From Crenothrix sp. D3 (lineage in GTDB: Bacteria; Pseudomonadota; Gammaproteobacteria; Methylococcales; Methylomonadaceae): 64,000 nucleotides of DNA. The stretch's first letter is position 1; every line of letters begins with the position of its first letter. The position numbers were made by a program, and so were the translations under genes. The notes under the pieces were generated by a model. The model saw nothing but the letters and a program-made list of their open reading frames with translations, was not told where the DNA came from and did not search any database. Below, one piece after another: positions 45,191 through 55,700 of this stretch. The DNA lies in contig MBQZ01000051.1 of NCBI GenBank assembly GCA_002134785.1, positions 62,001 to 126,000 of the forward strand, written 5' to 3'.

Positions 45191-47125
45191 CTAAAAATCC
45201 GACAACGTCTTCGGCGGAATTGCCGCTCTTAACGCATTCACCACCGCTAATACATCAATTAATTCTTGCGCTATCGCACCAGCGACAGGTGATAAATAAC
45301 CTAAGCCAGCAAACACCATGCCGATGACGCTTAAAATCATGCCGCCTATGGCACTTTGCAGGGCGATTTTACGCATCCGTTCGCCGATATGCAGTAACTC
45401 ATCGACTTTTAATAAGGAGCTGTCCATGATGACGGCATCTGCGGCTTCGCCTGTGATGTCGCTGTTTTGTCCGAAGGCGATACCGATGGTGGCGGCGGTT
45501 AAGGCGGGGGCATCGTTGATGCCGTCGCCTAGAAATACGGTTTTGGCTTTTTTGGTTTCTTCGCGCACTAATGCCAGTTTTTGTTCGGGGCTTTGGCTGA
45601 AAAAAACGTGTTTTATGCCGACTTTTTCCGCCAGATAGCGCACTTCGGATTCTCGGTCGCCTGATACTAACATGACTCTATCAAACAGGTGATTGGGTTG
45701 CAGATGATTGATGAATGAGGAGCTATCGGTACGCACTTCATCTCTGAATTGTAGAGTTGCCGCGTAAGCGTCATCAATCAGCACGACACATTCTAAACCG
45801 CCACTGGTTTCGGGTAATTGTTCAAGTTTATCAGCATGATTGGCTTCAAAAAATTTTCGGCTAGTAATTTGTATTTGTTTGTCTGCGACCATGCCTTTTA
45901 GCCCTTCGACTGATAATTCAGTGATATGGCTGACAGGCAATAAGGCTAGATTGGCTTTTTCACCCGCTTTAACAATCGCACTGGATAACGGGTGTTTGGA
46001 GTAGCGTTCTAAACTGGCAATCAATGCCAGTACGTCTTGTTCGTTATGCGTTGAACTAGTAATCAAGGCGATTAAGGTAGGGCGACCATAAGTCAGTGTA
46101 CCTGTTTTATCAAAAATCGCGGTGCGACAAGTGCCGATGGTTTCTAAAATAGCGGGGTTTTTGATGATGATTTCGCGTCGTGCTGCCAGTGAAATGGAGC
46201 TGATGATGGTGACGGGAATGCCAATCAGTAACGGGCAAGGTGTGGCTATCACCAACACCGCCAGAAAACGAATCACATCGCCGCTAATAAACCACGCCAG
46301 CAAGGCGATAACAACCGCGATAGGTGTGTACCACGCGCCTAGTTGATCGCCTAAACGGCGTAGATTAGGGCGGTTTTGTTCCGATGCTTTCATGACTTCC
46401 ATGATTTTGGAATAGCGTGAATCGACCGACAGTTTATCGGCGCGGATGGTTAAGGCGTTGTCGCCATTGACCGCGCCAGACATCACGGTAGAACCGCTGG
46501 TTTTGGACATTAAGTAGGGTTCGCCTGTGAGATACGATTCATCCATGGTGCTAGAACCTTCTAACACCGTACCATCCACTGGGCAAAGTTCATGCGGCAA
46601 AATCAATAAGCTGTCACCGATATTGACTTTATCGGTGCTGATGTCGATGAGTTTATCGCCCTCTTTGCGATGTGCGACCGAGGGCATACGTTTGGCTAAG
46701 GCTTCTAGCACTGAAGAGGCTTTGCGTATCGCGTAGGTTTCTAATGCCGCGCCACCTGAGAGCATTAACACCACTAGGCTACCCGCTAGATATTCATGCA
46801 AACAAATAGCGGTGACAATAGATAAACCTGCCAGCAAATCCGCGCCAAAATCACCGCGTATTAATTTCGCTAGCAACTGATAAAGCAACGGCCCGCCGCC
46901 CAGTATTAATACCGCTATTAATGGCAGTTGCACTTGTTGCAGGGAAAATACACTTTGTCCCTGCCAAAGTGTTTCGATAGCTGTGCTTAGCGTGCTATTA
47001 AATGACCAGTGATAGACTTCATAGCCTGTATCCAGCCAATAGCGCAACACTAAATAAGTGCCTATACCCAGCAAACTTAACAGGGCAATGCTATTTTCTA
47101 TTTTTAACTCAGCTTTGGTTATCAC
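45191..47125 (-). CDS. Heavy-metal P1B-type ATPase with a CPL transport motif
   Basis: 644 residues, no N-terminal metal-binding domain. [13 protein letters not shown], the membrane metal motif [11 protein letters not shown] (about residue 296), [11 protein letters not shown] with the phosphorylated Asp (about 340), the HP motif [12 protein letters not shown] and [10 protein letters not shown] are all present. The canonical CPC of copper/zinc pumps is replaced by CPL, so the transported metal cannot be assigned. 3 bp after a cytochrome b561 gene, probably one operon. It pumps a metal out of the cytosol. Confidence 0.9.
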   Translation of the reverse strand: MITKAELKIENSIALLSLLGIGTYLVLRYWLDTGYEVYHWSFNSTLSTAIETLWQGQSVFSLQQVQLPLIAVLILGGGPLLYQLLAKLIRGDFGADLLAGLSIVTAICLHEYLAGSLVVLMLSGGAALETYAIRKASSVLEALAKRMPSVAHRKEGDKLIDISTDKVNIGDSLLILPHELCPVDGTVLEGSSTMDESYLTGEPYLMSKTSGSTVMSGAVNGDNALTIRADKLSVDSRYSKIMEVMKASEQNRPNLRRLGDQLGAWYTPIAVVIALLAWFISGDVIRFLAVLVIATPCPLLIGIPVTIISSISLAARREIIIKNPAILETIGTCRTAIFDKTGTLTYGRPTLIALITSSTHNEQDVLALIASLERYSKHPLSSAIVKAGEKANLALLPVSHITELSVEGLKGMVADKQIQITSRKFFEANHADKLEQLPETSGGLECVVLIDDAYAATLQFRDEVRTDSSSFINHLQPNHLFDRVMLVSGDRESEVRYLAEKVGIKHVFFSQSPEQKLALVREETKKAKTVFLGDGINDAPALTAATIGIAFGQNSDITGEAADAVIMDSSLLKVDELLHIGERMRKIALQSAIGGMILSVIGMVFAGLGYLSPVAGAIAQELIDVLAVVNALRAAIPPKTLSDF

Positions 47126-47128
47126 AGA

Positions 47129-47686
47129 TTAAGGTCTCTTTTTGTTACCGTTAAACATCGCTCTGGCTAGATTTTCGCGGTGAATAATACTTTCAGCGAC
47201 GACACCAATAACATGAACAACCACTAACACTACCGTAAAATTAGCGAATAACTCATGAATTTCTTCCCAGAATTCTTCATGACTGTTACCGATAAAGGCT
47301 AACAGCCCTGCCCCTTTATCCGCACCATACACCGCTAAACCTGTAGAAACTGTCATCAATAAACTGAGCAGTAACAGCACTATCATTGCCGCACCCGCTG
47401 GATTATGACCAATATAGCGTTTGGCTTTTGCTTGCATTAGGTCTTTAAGGTAGGCAATAGAGACCGCAGGGCTACATAAAAAATTAGCAAATCGCGCGTA
47501 CTCATTGCCAATAAAGCCCCACAAAATACGAAATATCAACAAACCACCCACTAAATACCCTGCCCAGACATGAACAGTGAGCAGTTCGTCTTCTGTTAAA
47601 TAAGCAATGAAAAATGCTACAACCAATAACCAATGAAAAACGCGTAATGGCAAATCCCAAACTTTAATTAATTCTTCTGCTTTCAT
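47129..47686 (-). CDS. Cytochrome b561-family protein (Ni-hydrogenase type)
   Basis: 185 residues from the Met at 47686 (MKAEELIKVWDLPLRVFHWLLV). Four to five membrane helices. Heme-ligand histidines are in VFHWLL, TVHVWAGY and the late VVVVHVIGVVAESIIHREN. The family shuttles electrons between quinone and a partner, often a diheme cytochrome or hydrogenase. Here the partner gene is a metal ATPase, an unusual pairing. The segment NSHEEFWEEIHELFANFTVV is also family-like. Confidence 0.88.
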   Translation of the reverse strand: MKAEELIKVWDLPLRVFHWLLVVAFFIAYLTEDELLTVHVWAGYLVGGLLIFRILWGFIGNEYARFANFLCSPAVSIAYLKDLMQAKAKRYIGHNPAGAAMIVLLLLSLLMTVSTGLAVYGADKGAGLLAFIGNSHEEFWEEIHELFANFTVVLVVVHVIGVVAESIIHRENLARAMFNGNKKRP

Positions 47687-47936
47687 GTTGTACACCTTAT
47701 ATTGGTAACGTTATCTTAAAAAGAGTTAAGAATGATTCTATACCCTGATAGGAATTATGGGAATAGCAATAAGTTCCCCATTTTAACGGGGCTGGTTCTA
47801 GGCTAACCATCTATTGTTAATGCCTTATGAAATAACGATAAAAAAGAGTGCGTGGGAAAAGTTGGAAAGTTAGGCGGGGGCGGTTAAGATACGCGGTCTT
47901 TTTCCTATTTTCTGATTGATTGTTTAGAATTTTGCT

Positions 47937-48446
47937 ATGTCGTTATTAATAGATTATCTCGCGTTGTGTTGGTTTCGTAACAATCCCACTGATTTACACC
48001 CATCAAAATCCTTTATGTGGAAAGCGGTGGTGTTTTATCTTATTTCAGGCATGATTGTTGAATTCTTGATTGCTGACGTTGAGGGCATATTAGAGGTGTT
48101 GTTACGCACCTTTATGGCATTTTCCTCAGTCATCACGTTATTACTGATTATCAAGAAATGGCAGTATTTTCAACAATTGTTCATTGCTATTTTTGTTTGT
48201 GAAAATTTCATTATGGTATTGGCGACTGCCACAGAAGGGCTGTATTTTTTCTTGGTGATGGAACATTACGAGTACGCGGAACATCTTTCCATTGGCATCG
48301 CGGTATTATTGGTTGGCTGGTACTTGTCGATAGTTGCTTATATTTTGCGCCAAGCCTTTCAGTTTAAACTAAGCCTCAGTCTTACATTGGCACTTAGCTA
48401 TTTTATTTTAACTTACGGTATTCCAATGCTGTTTATGGATATGTAA
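47937..48446 (+). CDS. Membrane protein of unknown function (YIP1-like size)
   Basis: 169 residues with about five hydrophobic segments (for example AVVFYLISGMIVEFLIA, VITLLLIIKKW, LFIAIFVCENFIMVLA). A soluble N-terminal turn contains RNNPTDLHPSK. It may be a YIP1-domain-like protein but no signature is certain. It stands alone, 82 bp before a periplasmic-protein gene. Confidence 0.65.
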   Translation: MSLLIDYLALCWFRNNPTDLHPSKSFMWKAVVFYLISGMIVEFLIADVEGILEVLLRTFMAFSSVITLLLIIKKWQYFQQLFIAIFVCENFIMVLATATEGLYFFLVMEHYEYAEHLSIGIAVLLVGWYLSIVAYILRQAFQFKLSLSLTLALSYFILTYGIPMLFMDM

Positions 48447-48528
48447 AACAAACCGCTGTGATAGCGATGATTAACGGCAAGCATTTTCCTTTATTATTTT
48501 TAACTATTTTCTACAGGTAACTACCTCC

Positions 48529-49017
48529 ATGCGTAACTATTCTTCAATTTTTAGCGGTGTTTTATTAACACTGTTTTCAGTTTCTGTACTTGCCGCCGCT
48601 GTTTTGCCTAAAGAGGCACTGCCTGAAAAAGTACAGGCTGAGTTTAACAAAAGATTCCCGAACGCCATCAGCGTCACTGCTGAAACAAAAACGCATTTTG
48701 GTCAAGAGCTATATTTAATTGCCTTTAAAGAAGCGAAAGAAACCGATGCCAGAAACATTGTTTATTATCGCGTTAATGGTCATTTTTATGTCAACGGGGA
48801 TGAAATTGATACGGGTAAAACCTCAATTGAAATGCCGCCTGCTTGCTATGTAAATTTGAAAGCCGCCTTTAATGACTATGACATTAAAGAAGCGATTTTA
48901 GTCGTTAATCCGAATGGTTTAGGCGAAGAGTATGATCTTGTGATTAATGCCTCAGGCGTGTTGTGGCATATTTCTTTAGATCGTGACGGCAACATCACCA
49001 AAAAAGAAGCCGCGTAA
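48529..49017 (+). CDS. Exported PepSY-like protein of unknown function
   Basis: 162 residues with a signal peptide (about 1-23, SGVLLTLFSVSVLAAA). Two similar alpha/beta units follow: LPEKVQAEFNKRFPNAISVTAETKTHFGQELYLIAFKE, and YVNLKAAFNDYDIKEAILVVNPNGLGEEYDLVIN, the second ending LWHISLDRDGNI. This helix-then-strands plan is that of PepSY-like periplasmic proteins. Function unknown. Confidence 0.6.
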   Translation: MRNYSSIFSGVLLTLFSVSVLAAAVLPKEALPEKVQAEFNKRFPNAISVTAETKTHFGQELYLIAFKEAKETDARNIVYYRVNGHFYVNGDEIDTGKTSIEMPPACYVNLKAAFNDYDIKEAILVVNPNGLGEEYDLVINASGVLWHISLDRDGNITKKEAA

Positions 49018-49104
49018 CTCGTTGCCTTGCAGACGTTGTTATCACAACGTCTGCTGTCTATTTAAATTCATCATTAAGCCCCCCACACTCAACAGGTTTC
49101 AATC

Positions 49105-49527
49105 ATGAATAACCCACTGATAGGCATCGTTTTATGTCTTTCCTTAAGCGCGTGTGCAAGCACTCACACCGCTGAAAAAATCACCAGCACCCAACTCCTG
49201 CAAACGACAACGACGTGGGACGGTAAAGCGGTCACTTATCCCACTGACGCAAAAGCCCAAGTCACCGCATTGATGATAGAAATTCCTGTCAATGGTGAAA
49301 CAGGCTGGCATCGCCATCCCGTTCCCTCTTTTGCCATGATTGTCGATGGTACATTGGATGTTATGCTCAAAGATGGTTCAGTTAATCACCTAAAAGCAGG
49401 TGATCCCTTAGTTGAAGTGGTCGATACGGCGCACAATGGACGCAACACGGGCAATGTACCCGTAAAAATCATGGTGTTCTATACAGGGACAGTGAACAGT
49501 ATTTTGACTATCAAAGAAAACCATTGA
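49105..49527 (+). CDS. Cupin-domain lipoprotein
   Basis: 140 residues with a lipoprotein signal ending LSLSAC (C17), so membrane-anchored in the periplasm. The cupin core is IPVNGETGWHRHPVPSFAMIVDGTLDVML...LKAGDPLVEV, with the metal-site histidines H-x-H in GWHRHP and a later VDTAHNG. The activity is unknown; such proteins often bind a divalent metal. Confidence 0.75.
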   Translation: MNNPLIGIVLCLSLSACASTHTAEKITSTQLLQTTTTWDGKAVTYPTDAKAQVTALMIEIPVNGETGWHRHPVPSFAMIVDGTLDVMLKDGSVNHLKAGDPLVEVVDTAHNGRNTGNVPVKIMVFYTGTVNSILTIKENH

Positions 49528-49535
49528 TAACCTAT

Positions 49536-49558
49536 AAGGCAAGTTTCTTGTCTTTTCG
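49536..49558 (+). terminator. Hairpin after the cupin gene
   Basis: AAGGCAAG / CTTGTCTT (one G-T pair) with a 3-base loop, then TTCGGG, 9 bp after the cupin stop. Likely ends that transcript before glgP. Confidence 0.55.
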
Positions 49559-49646
49559 GGTTATGTAAAGATAAATTAACCGATGGATTATTCTGTTAAA
49601 ATACCGCACTAAATTTACTATTAACTATCTGTAAGGATAAAAAACT

Positions 49647-52160
49647 ATGCCACATAGACGCTTTAAGACAAGCTCGCCAAAACCGCATATTACTACGCTC
49701 CCTGATTTGGGAATGGATGAGCAGCACATAGAAGCGGATTTCAAACGCAATTATGGGCATCGGCTCGGTCGGGATGAAAACTGTCTGTCATTGCATTATG
49801 CGTATGAAGCCCTGTCGTTGGCAATTAGCGACCGCCTCACAGAACGGTGGAAAAAAAGCTATAACGCTTACAAAGATCAAGACTGCAAAAGAGCTTATTA
49901 TTTATCAATGGAATTTTTAATGGGGCGTACCCTCAGTAATGCCATGATTAACTTGGGCATTAATGATGTCATTGATAAAGTGCTTTATGATTTGGGTTTA
50001 GATCTCGAAGAACTGGTTGAAAATGAACCAGATGCAGGTTTAGGCAATGGCGGTTTAGGTCGATTGGCGGCGTGCTTTATTGATAGTTGCGCAACTTTGC
50101 AGTTGCCTGTCACAGGTTACGGCTTGCGTTATGAATATGGGATGTTTGCTCAATCTATCAGCAACGGTGAGCAAATAGAAAGCCCCGATCATTGGTTGCG
50201 TAATGGTAATGTCTGGGAAATTAAACGCCTTGAATATACGCAAAAAATTAAATTTGGTGGTCATACTGAAACCCATACGGATGAAAATGGCACTAAGCGC
50301 GTGTGTTGGATTGACAGTCATGATGTTCTGGCTGTTCCGTTTGATACCCCCATTCCTGGCTATCAAAACGGCACAGTGAACACGCTACGGTTATGGAAAG
50401 CCGCCGCCACTGATGAATTCGATTTGGAAGACTTTAATGCAGGTGATTACGCCGAAGCGGTCGCCGCAAAAAATACCGCTGAAAACATCACAATGGTGTT
50501 ATACCCGAATGATGCCAATGAAAACGGCAAAGCCTTGCGTTTGCGTCAACAATATTTGCTCGCTTCTGCCAGCTTACAAGATGTACTGCAAACGTGGATT
50601 GGTCGTCATAACAATGGCTTTACTCATTTTGCTGCGAAAAATTGCTTTCAATTAAACGACACGCATCCGAGTATTTCTGTTGCCGAACTCATGCGCTTGT
50701 TAATGGATATTCATGGTTTATCGTGGGATAAAGCATGGTCGATTACGACTAGCACGATGGCTTACACTAACCATACGCTGTTACCCGAAGCCTTAGAAAA
50801 ATGGTCAGTCAACTTAATGAAAGAGTTGTTGCCCAGAATCATGGAAATTATTTTTGAAATTAATGCTCATTTCATGTCTGAAGTATCAGCGCATTGGCCC
50901 GCTGATAAAGACCGCCTAGCACGGATGTCGCTGATTGAAGAAGGCGGTGATCAAAAAGTGCGCATGGCTTATTTGGCAATAGTGGGTAGTCATTCCGTAA
51001 ACGGCGTAGCGGCACTGCATTCAAAATTATTGCAACAAGGTTTGTTTAACGATTTTTATCAATTATGGCCTGAAAAATTCAACAACAAAACTAATGGCGT
51101 TACCCCGCGTCGTTGGTTGGCAATGTGTAACCCAGAACTGGCAGAATTAATTACCGAAACCATCGGTGATGGCTGGGTGACTGACTTATCATTGTTACAA
51201 AAATTAACACCTTACGCAGATGATAAAGCTTTTCGTGATCGTTGGTATAAAGTTCAACAAGATGCTAAACAAAGATTAATAGACTTTAAAAAACAAGAGC
51301 TGGATATTGATTTAAATGTCACCGCGTTGTTTGATGTACAAGTTAAACGTATTCATGAATATAAACGCCAATTACTCAACGTCCTACACGTTATTCATTT
51401 ATATGAACGTATTAAACGTGGCGATACCGTCAATTGGGTAGATCGTTGTGTGTTAATCGGTGGTAAAGCCGCGCCAGGTTATTTCATGGCAAAACGTATT
51501 ATCAAATTCATTAACAATGTTGCCACGGTCATTAACAACGACCCCGATGTCGGTGATAAATTAAAATTAGTCTTTCTGCCTAATTATCGCGTTTCAGCGA
51601 TGGAAAAAATTTGCCCTGGTGCCGATTTATCTGAACAAATTTCGACAGCGGGCAAAGAAGCCTCAGGCACAGGCAACATGAAATTCATGATGAATGGTGC
51701 AATTACCATCGGTACATTAGATGGCGCGAACATCGAAATTCGTGAAGAAGTCGGCGACGATAATTTCTTTTTGTTTGGCTTAACCGAAGTTGAAGTTGAA
51801 GAAATACGTCATCATTACGACCCCGTTACCATCATTAGTCAGGATGAAGACTTACAAAGAGTCATGAACTTAATTGAATGCGGGCATTTTAATCAATTTG
51901 AACCGCATATTTTTGACTGCATTATTGATTCGCTAAAAAGCCCGAGTGATCCTTGGCTAACTATTGCCGATTTCCGCAGTTTTGTGAATGCCCAAAAACA
52001 AGTTGAAATAGCCTATCGCGACAAAGAACGTTGGACACGCATGAGTATTTTAAACACTGCGTGCAGTGGTAAGTTTTCCACCGATAGAACCATTACCGAA
52101 TACAACGATGAAATTTGGAAATTAACCCCCATTCACGTTGATAACAACTACAACAACTAA
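49647..52160 (+). CDS. glgP: Glycogen phosphorylase
   Basis: 837 residues, the usual length. Frees glucose 1-phosphate from glycogen or maltodextrin using [24 protein letters not shown] near the start, [23 protein letters not shown], and the PLP Lys in [20 protein letters not shown] at 49633. It overlaps trmL by 1 bp. No other glycogen genes are near, so the link with trmL is only positional. Confidence 0.97.
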   Translation: MPHRRFKTSSPKPHITTLPDLGMDEQHIEADFKRNYGHRLGRDENCLSLHYAYEALSLAISDRLTERWKKSYNAYKDQDCKRAYYLSMEFLMGRTLSNAMINLGINDVIDKVLYDLGLDLEELVENEPDAGLGNGGLGRLAACFIDSCATLQLPVTGYGLRYEYGMFAQSISNGEQIESPDHWLRNGNVWEIKRLEYTQKIKFGGHTETHTDENGTKRVCWIDSHDVLAVPFDTPIPGYQNGTVNTLRLWKAAATDEFDLEDFNAGDYAEAVAAKNTAENITMVLYPNDANENGKALRLRQQYLLASASLQDVLQTWIGRHNNGFTHFAAKNCFQLNDTHPSISVAELMRLLMDIHGLSWDKAWSITTSTMAYTNHTLLPEALEKWSVNLMKELLPRIMEIIFEINAHFMSEVSAHWPADKDRLARMSLIEEGGDQKVRMAYLAIVGSHSVNGVAALHSKLLQQGLFNDFYQLWPEKFNNKTNGVTPRRWLAMCNPELAELITETIGDGWVTDLSLLQKLTPYADDKAFRDRWYKVQQDAKQRLIDFKKQELDIDLNVTALFDVQVKRIHEYKRQLLNVLHVIHLYERIKRGDTVNWVDRCVLIGGKAAPGYFMAKRIIKFINNVATVINNDPDVGDKLKLVFLPNYRVSAMEKICPGADLSEQISTAGKEASGTGNMKFMMNGAITIGTLDGANIEIREEVGDDNFFLFGLTEVEVEEIRHHYDPVTIISQDEDLQRVMNLIECGHFNQFEPHIFDCIIDSLKSPSDPWLTIADFRSFVNAQKQVEIAYRDKERWTRMSILNTACSGKFSTDRTITEYNDEIWKLTPIHVDNNYNN

Positions 52161-52630
52161 TGCTACACATTGTTTTGTATGAGCCAGAAATTCCCGCTAA
52201 TACAGGCAATATTATTCGTTTGTGTGCCAACACAGGGGCGCAATTACATCTCATTAAACCCTTAGGATTTGAATTGGATGATAAAAAATTGCGCCGTGCA
52301 GGTTTGGATTATCATGAATGGGTGGCGGTTAAAGAACACGATTCTTTTGCCGCATTTCTGAACGAAATTAAACCGAAACGACTATTCGCGCTGACCACTA
52401 AAGGTCAGCGCGTATTTAGTGACTTGAATTTTCAAGCGGATGATGCGTTTATATTTGGCCCTGAAACGCGTGGACTCCCTGCTAATGTTCTAGCTGAACT
52501 GGGTGAAGAGCATTGTTTGTATTTACCCATGACTGCAACCAGCCGCAGTTTAAATTTATCCAATACCGTCTCTATCGTGCTGTATGAAGCGTGGCGACAA
52601 TTGGATTTTGTAGGCGCATTAATTAAGTAG
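52160..52630 (+). CDS. trmL: tRNA (cytidine/uridine-34 2'-O)-methyltransferase TrmL
   Basis: 156 residues, SPOUT fold. [22 protein letters not shown] at the N terminus, FGPETRGLP and the knotted C-terminal [25 protein letters not shown] bind SAM. Methylates the wobble ribose of leucine tRNAs. It normally faces the secB-gpsA cluster, and here it still does, but 7.3 kb of defence genes lie between. Its TAG stop (52628-52630) is part of the repeat that begins there. Confidence 0.95.
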   Translation: MLHIVLYEPEIPANTGNIIRLCANTGAQLHLIKPLGFELDDKKLRRAGLDYHEWVAVKEHDSFAAFLNEIKPKRLFALTTKGQRVFSDLNFQADDAFIFGPETRGLPANVLAELGEEHCLYLPMTATSRSLNLSNTVSIVLYEAWRQLDFVGALIK

Positions 52631-52657
52631 GGGCAATCCCTTGTGGTTGCCCTCTTG
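52627..52657. repeat. 31-bp palindromic repeat, left border of the defence module
   Basis: Core GGGCAATCCCTTGTGGTTGCCC at 52631-52652, flanked by GTAG before and TCTTG after. The reverse complement is identical over all 31 bp to 59882-59912. The GTAG carries the trmL stop codon. Confidence 0.9.
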
Positions 52658-52668
52658 AGAATATTCTC

Positions 52669-52756
52669 GTTCCCACGCGCCGCGTGGGAATGCAGTCTCA
52701 ACGCGCCGCGTTGAACAGACCGCCGCGCGGTCTGCATGAACGCCCACGCCACGCGT
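52669..52756 (+). repeat. Composite GTTCCCACGCG repeat before the methyltransferase gene's end
   Basis: Three consecutive hairpins (CGTTCCCACGCG/CGTGGGAATG; TCAACGCG/CGCGTTGA; CAGACCGC/GCGGTCTG) followed by a truncated fourth. It is a direct repeat of the element at 56331-56426, which lies on the other side of the methyltransferase gene. Confidence 0.9.
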
Positions 52757-52761
52757 AAAAA

Positions 52762-55700
52762 CTAAATAACACCAATCCCCACAACATCTTTAAAAGCTGC
52801 CAACGCCGCCGCTTTGACATCCTCCTTAACAATTGGAAACGTAGCCAAAATATGAGCGAATTCATCTTCGCTTAAACCATACAAATGGGCAATCATCGCA
52901 TCCAATTCAGCGCGAATTTGCAATGGTAGAGACGCGATTAATCGCGTCTCCAAATCCAAAGACTCCAAAGACGCGATAAATCGCGTCTCTACAGGGGATA
53001 TATCATAACCACTGTTTTTCAACGCCTGTTTTAAATCATCAAATTCAGGCGTGGTACAAATCAACGCCGCCGCCCATTCTACGATGGCTTTAAACTGTGG
53101 GTCTTTTTCGGTTAGTCGGGGAATGGGGCATTGATATAAAATAGAGAATGTTACATGACTAGAAACCTTTTGGCGCATTAAAAAATCGAAACAAAAGCTA
53201 TTGAATACAGCAAGTAAAAATAGTCTGATTCCTTGAGAAATTTCTGAACAATTAGATTCCAATCTTATAGTCGAACAAAAAAGATTTTTTGGTAACACGG
53301 TTGCAATCATTGTTCTTTCATTAGTGCTTGCAGTAACATCTCGAAAACCTAAACGATAACATTGATAATCCAAAACTTGCCCAATATCCTCATTTCTACC
53401 TAAATACGCTTTTCTACCTTCGGCTTCATCAATCCAATAGTTAGGTTTCATCTCCTTCCATAAATGGGTAAATTGATGAATCATTTTGCCTTCATACAAT
53501 GGCAAACGCCCTTCGGCATTTTCAGTTTTAAATAAATAACTGTCATTTGTTGGATCAAATTCACGAGTTAATTTTAAATTCCAAGTATTTTCTAGCTTTT
53601 CGCCCAATAAAGGAAAATTGGACATTTTTTCCGCAATAGAAATATCGGTTTCATTTTTAAATTCCATTATTGAATGAGAATCTGGTGAAAGCCTTTTAAC
53701 TAAGTCAGTTTTTATGTTTACCTGTATATCGGTATTATGTAAAAAACTTTCTAATTTATCTTTTGCTATCGCTTCACGCGGATTAATTCTAAAGATTGCA
53801 TTAAAACTATCAGTTGATTTTCCTTTTTGAAAGCTAAAAATACAAAACTTAAAACCATGATGTACTTCTTCAAAAATAAATTTTTCGTTGCTTAATCCAA
53901 ACAAAGTAGAAACCTTAGTTTGTTCAAAAAGCATTTTTCTTAGTCCTGTTGTGCCTAAATCAGTATAAATACCGCTAGGAATAATGACTCCGCATTGCCC
54001 GTTATTGTGTAATAAATTAAAACTCTGCTCAGTAAATAACTTATATAAATTAATATCAGAACCTGTTTTTTTACCATTCACCACTGCTGTTTGATGTGGA
54101 TATTGCGAACTACTGCGATAATATAAACTGACAAAAGGAAACCGACTTTGATAATCCAGCCAAGCCGCACGAGTTTCAGGGTGTGCTAATAATATATCCC
54201 GCTCTTTTTCAAAATCCTTAATCGTCATTTTATTTTGGGTGACAAATTCAGAATAATCCGCAAAAAACTCTTTCGCTTGTGGCTTAAATACTTCCCAAGG
54301 CGGATTAGTAATAATCGCATCAAACCCACCCCGCGCAAAAATAGCATCAAACTCATACCCCCAATGAAACGGCTGTAAATTATTAATATCCGCCATCGTT
54401 AAAGCCCGTTTAATCGGCTTACCCAGTTTATTTTTAGCATCATCCCACGTCGCCTGCTCATACTTAATCTGCAAACGTTCAAACTCCGTTAATAACAAAC
54501 GATTTAACTTCTTATAATTCTTCGTTCTATTCTCAGAAATCAAATCTCGCAAACTGGTTAAATTATCACTGTAACTACTCTGGTCTTTATAGCTATCAAT
54601 TAAACGATTCTTCTCATTTAAAATCTGTGTATAAGATTGCACTTCATTATCCCTGAATATATCGCCTGTTATACCCAAAGAATTAAACTTTTCACCCTCA
54701 ACCGATAACAAACCAATCAACGAATTCCCCGCCATAATATTAAAATCAATATTCGGTAACGGTTCTAATTCATTCACCGTTCGCGCCGATGATACCAACG
54801 CCAAAAACAAGCGCAATTTAGCAATCTCCGTGGCTTCCTGCATAATATCCACGCCATATAAATTATCAGTAATAATCCGCTTCTTAATAAAATACTCAAT
54901 ACTGGAATGCGCTGTTTCAGTATCCTTTAACCATTTTGTTAAACCCTCATCATGAAGAAACTTAATTCGACCAATAATCGCCGAATAAATGTTAATAAGC
55001 GTTTTCATAGCAGCCACTAAAAACGCCCCCGAACCACACGCAGGGTCTAATAAACTCAAACTCGGTAAAATATTATGCAATAATTCATGACACAACGGCG
55101 CGTCCAACTTAAATAACAAATCAGGCAAATCTTTAAAATTCCGCACAGTCAACGACTGGCAGTCCTTTAAGGACTGCCAGTCGTAAAGTGCATTAACCCT
55201 ATCCAAAATCAATTTACTAATCGTGCGCTCACACAAATAATCGGTAATTTCAGGGCGGGTATAATACGCACCAAACGCTTTTTGATTAATATACTTTTCA
55301 AAAATATAACCCAACACATCAGGATTAATCTCATTATCCGCGCCGCCTATCGTGTCATTCAAATTCCACGAATAGCCATTAAACAACGCAAATAAATCAC
55401 TAAACGCCTTATCATTCACTTGAATACCTGAATAACGCTCTTCAATAACATGAGGTAAAAATAACCCGCCGTTTAAATAACGAATCTTACCCAATAATTT
55501 ATTAATATCGGCACCGCGCTCATTCTCTGGTTTCGCAAAGCCCTGAAAAAATAACGGCGTTAAAAAATCGCGGTAATACCTATCTTCACCCAGCGTAGTC
55601 TGAATAGCGGTTAATTTATCACTTAGATAATTAAGATTACCACCATCAACAAACCCTTTCTTTTGCAAAAACCAAATAAACATTAACCGATGCAATAATA

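Noticed and set aside
52387-52412. 10-bp stem hairpin CGCGCTGACC/GGTCAGCGCG inside trmL
   Set aside because: The residues (FALTTKGQR) are conserved in TrmL from E. coli as I recall it, so it is not an inserted repeat; probably chance from codon choice.
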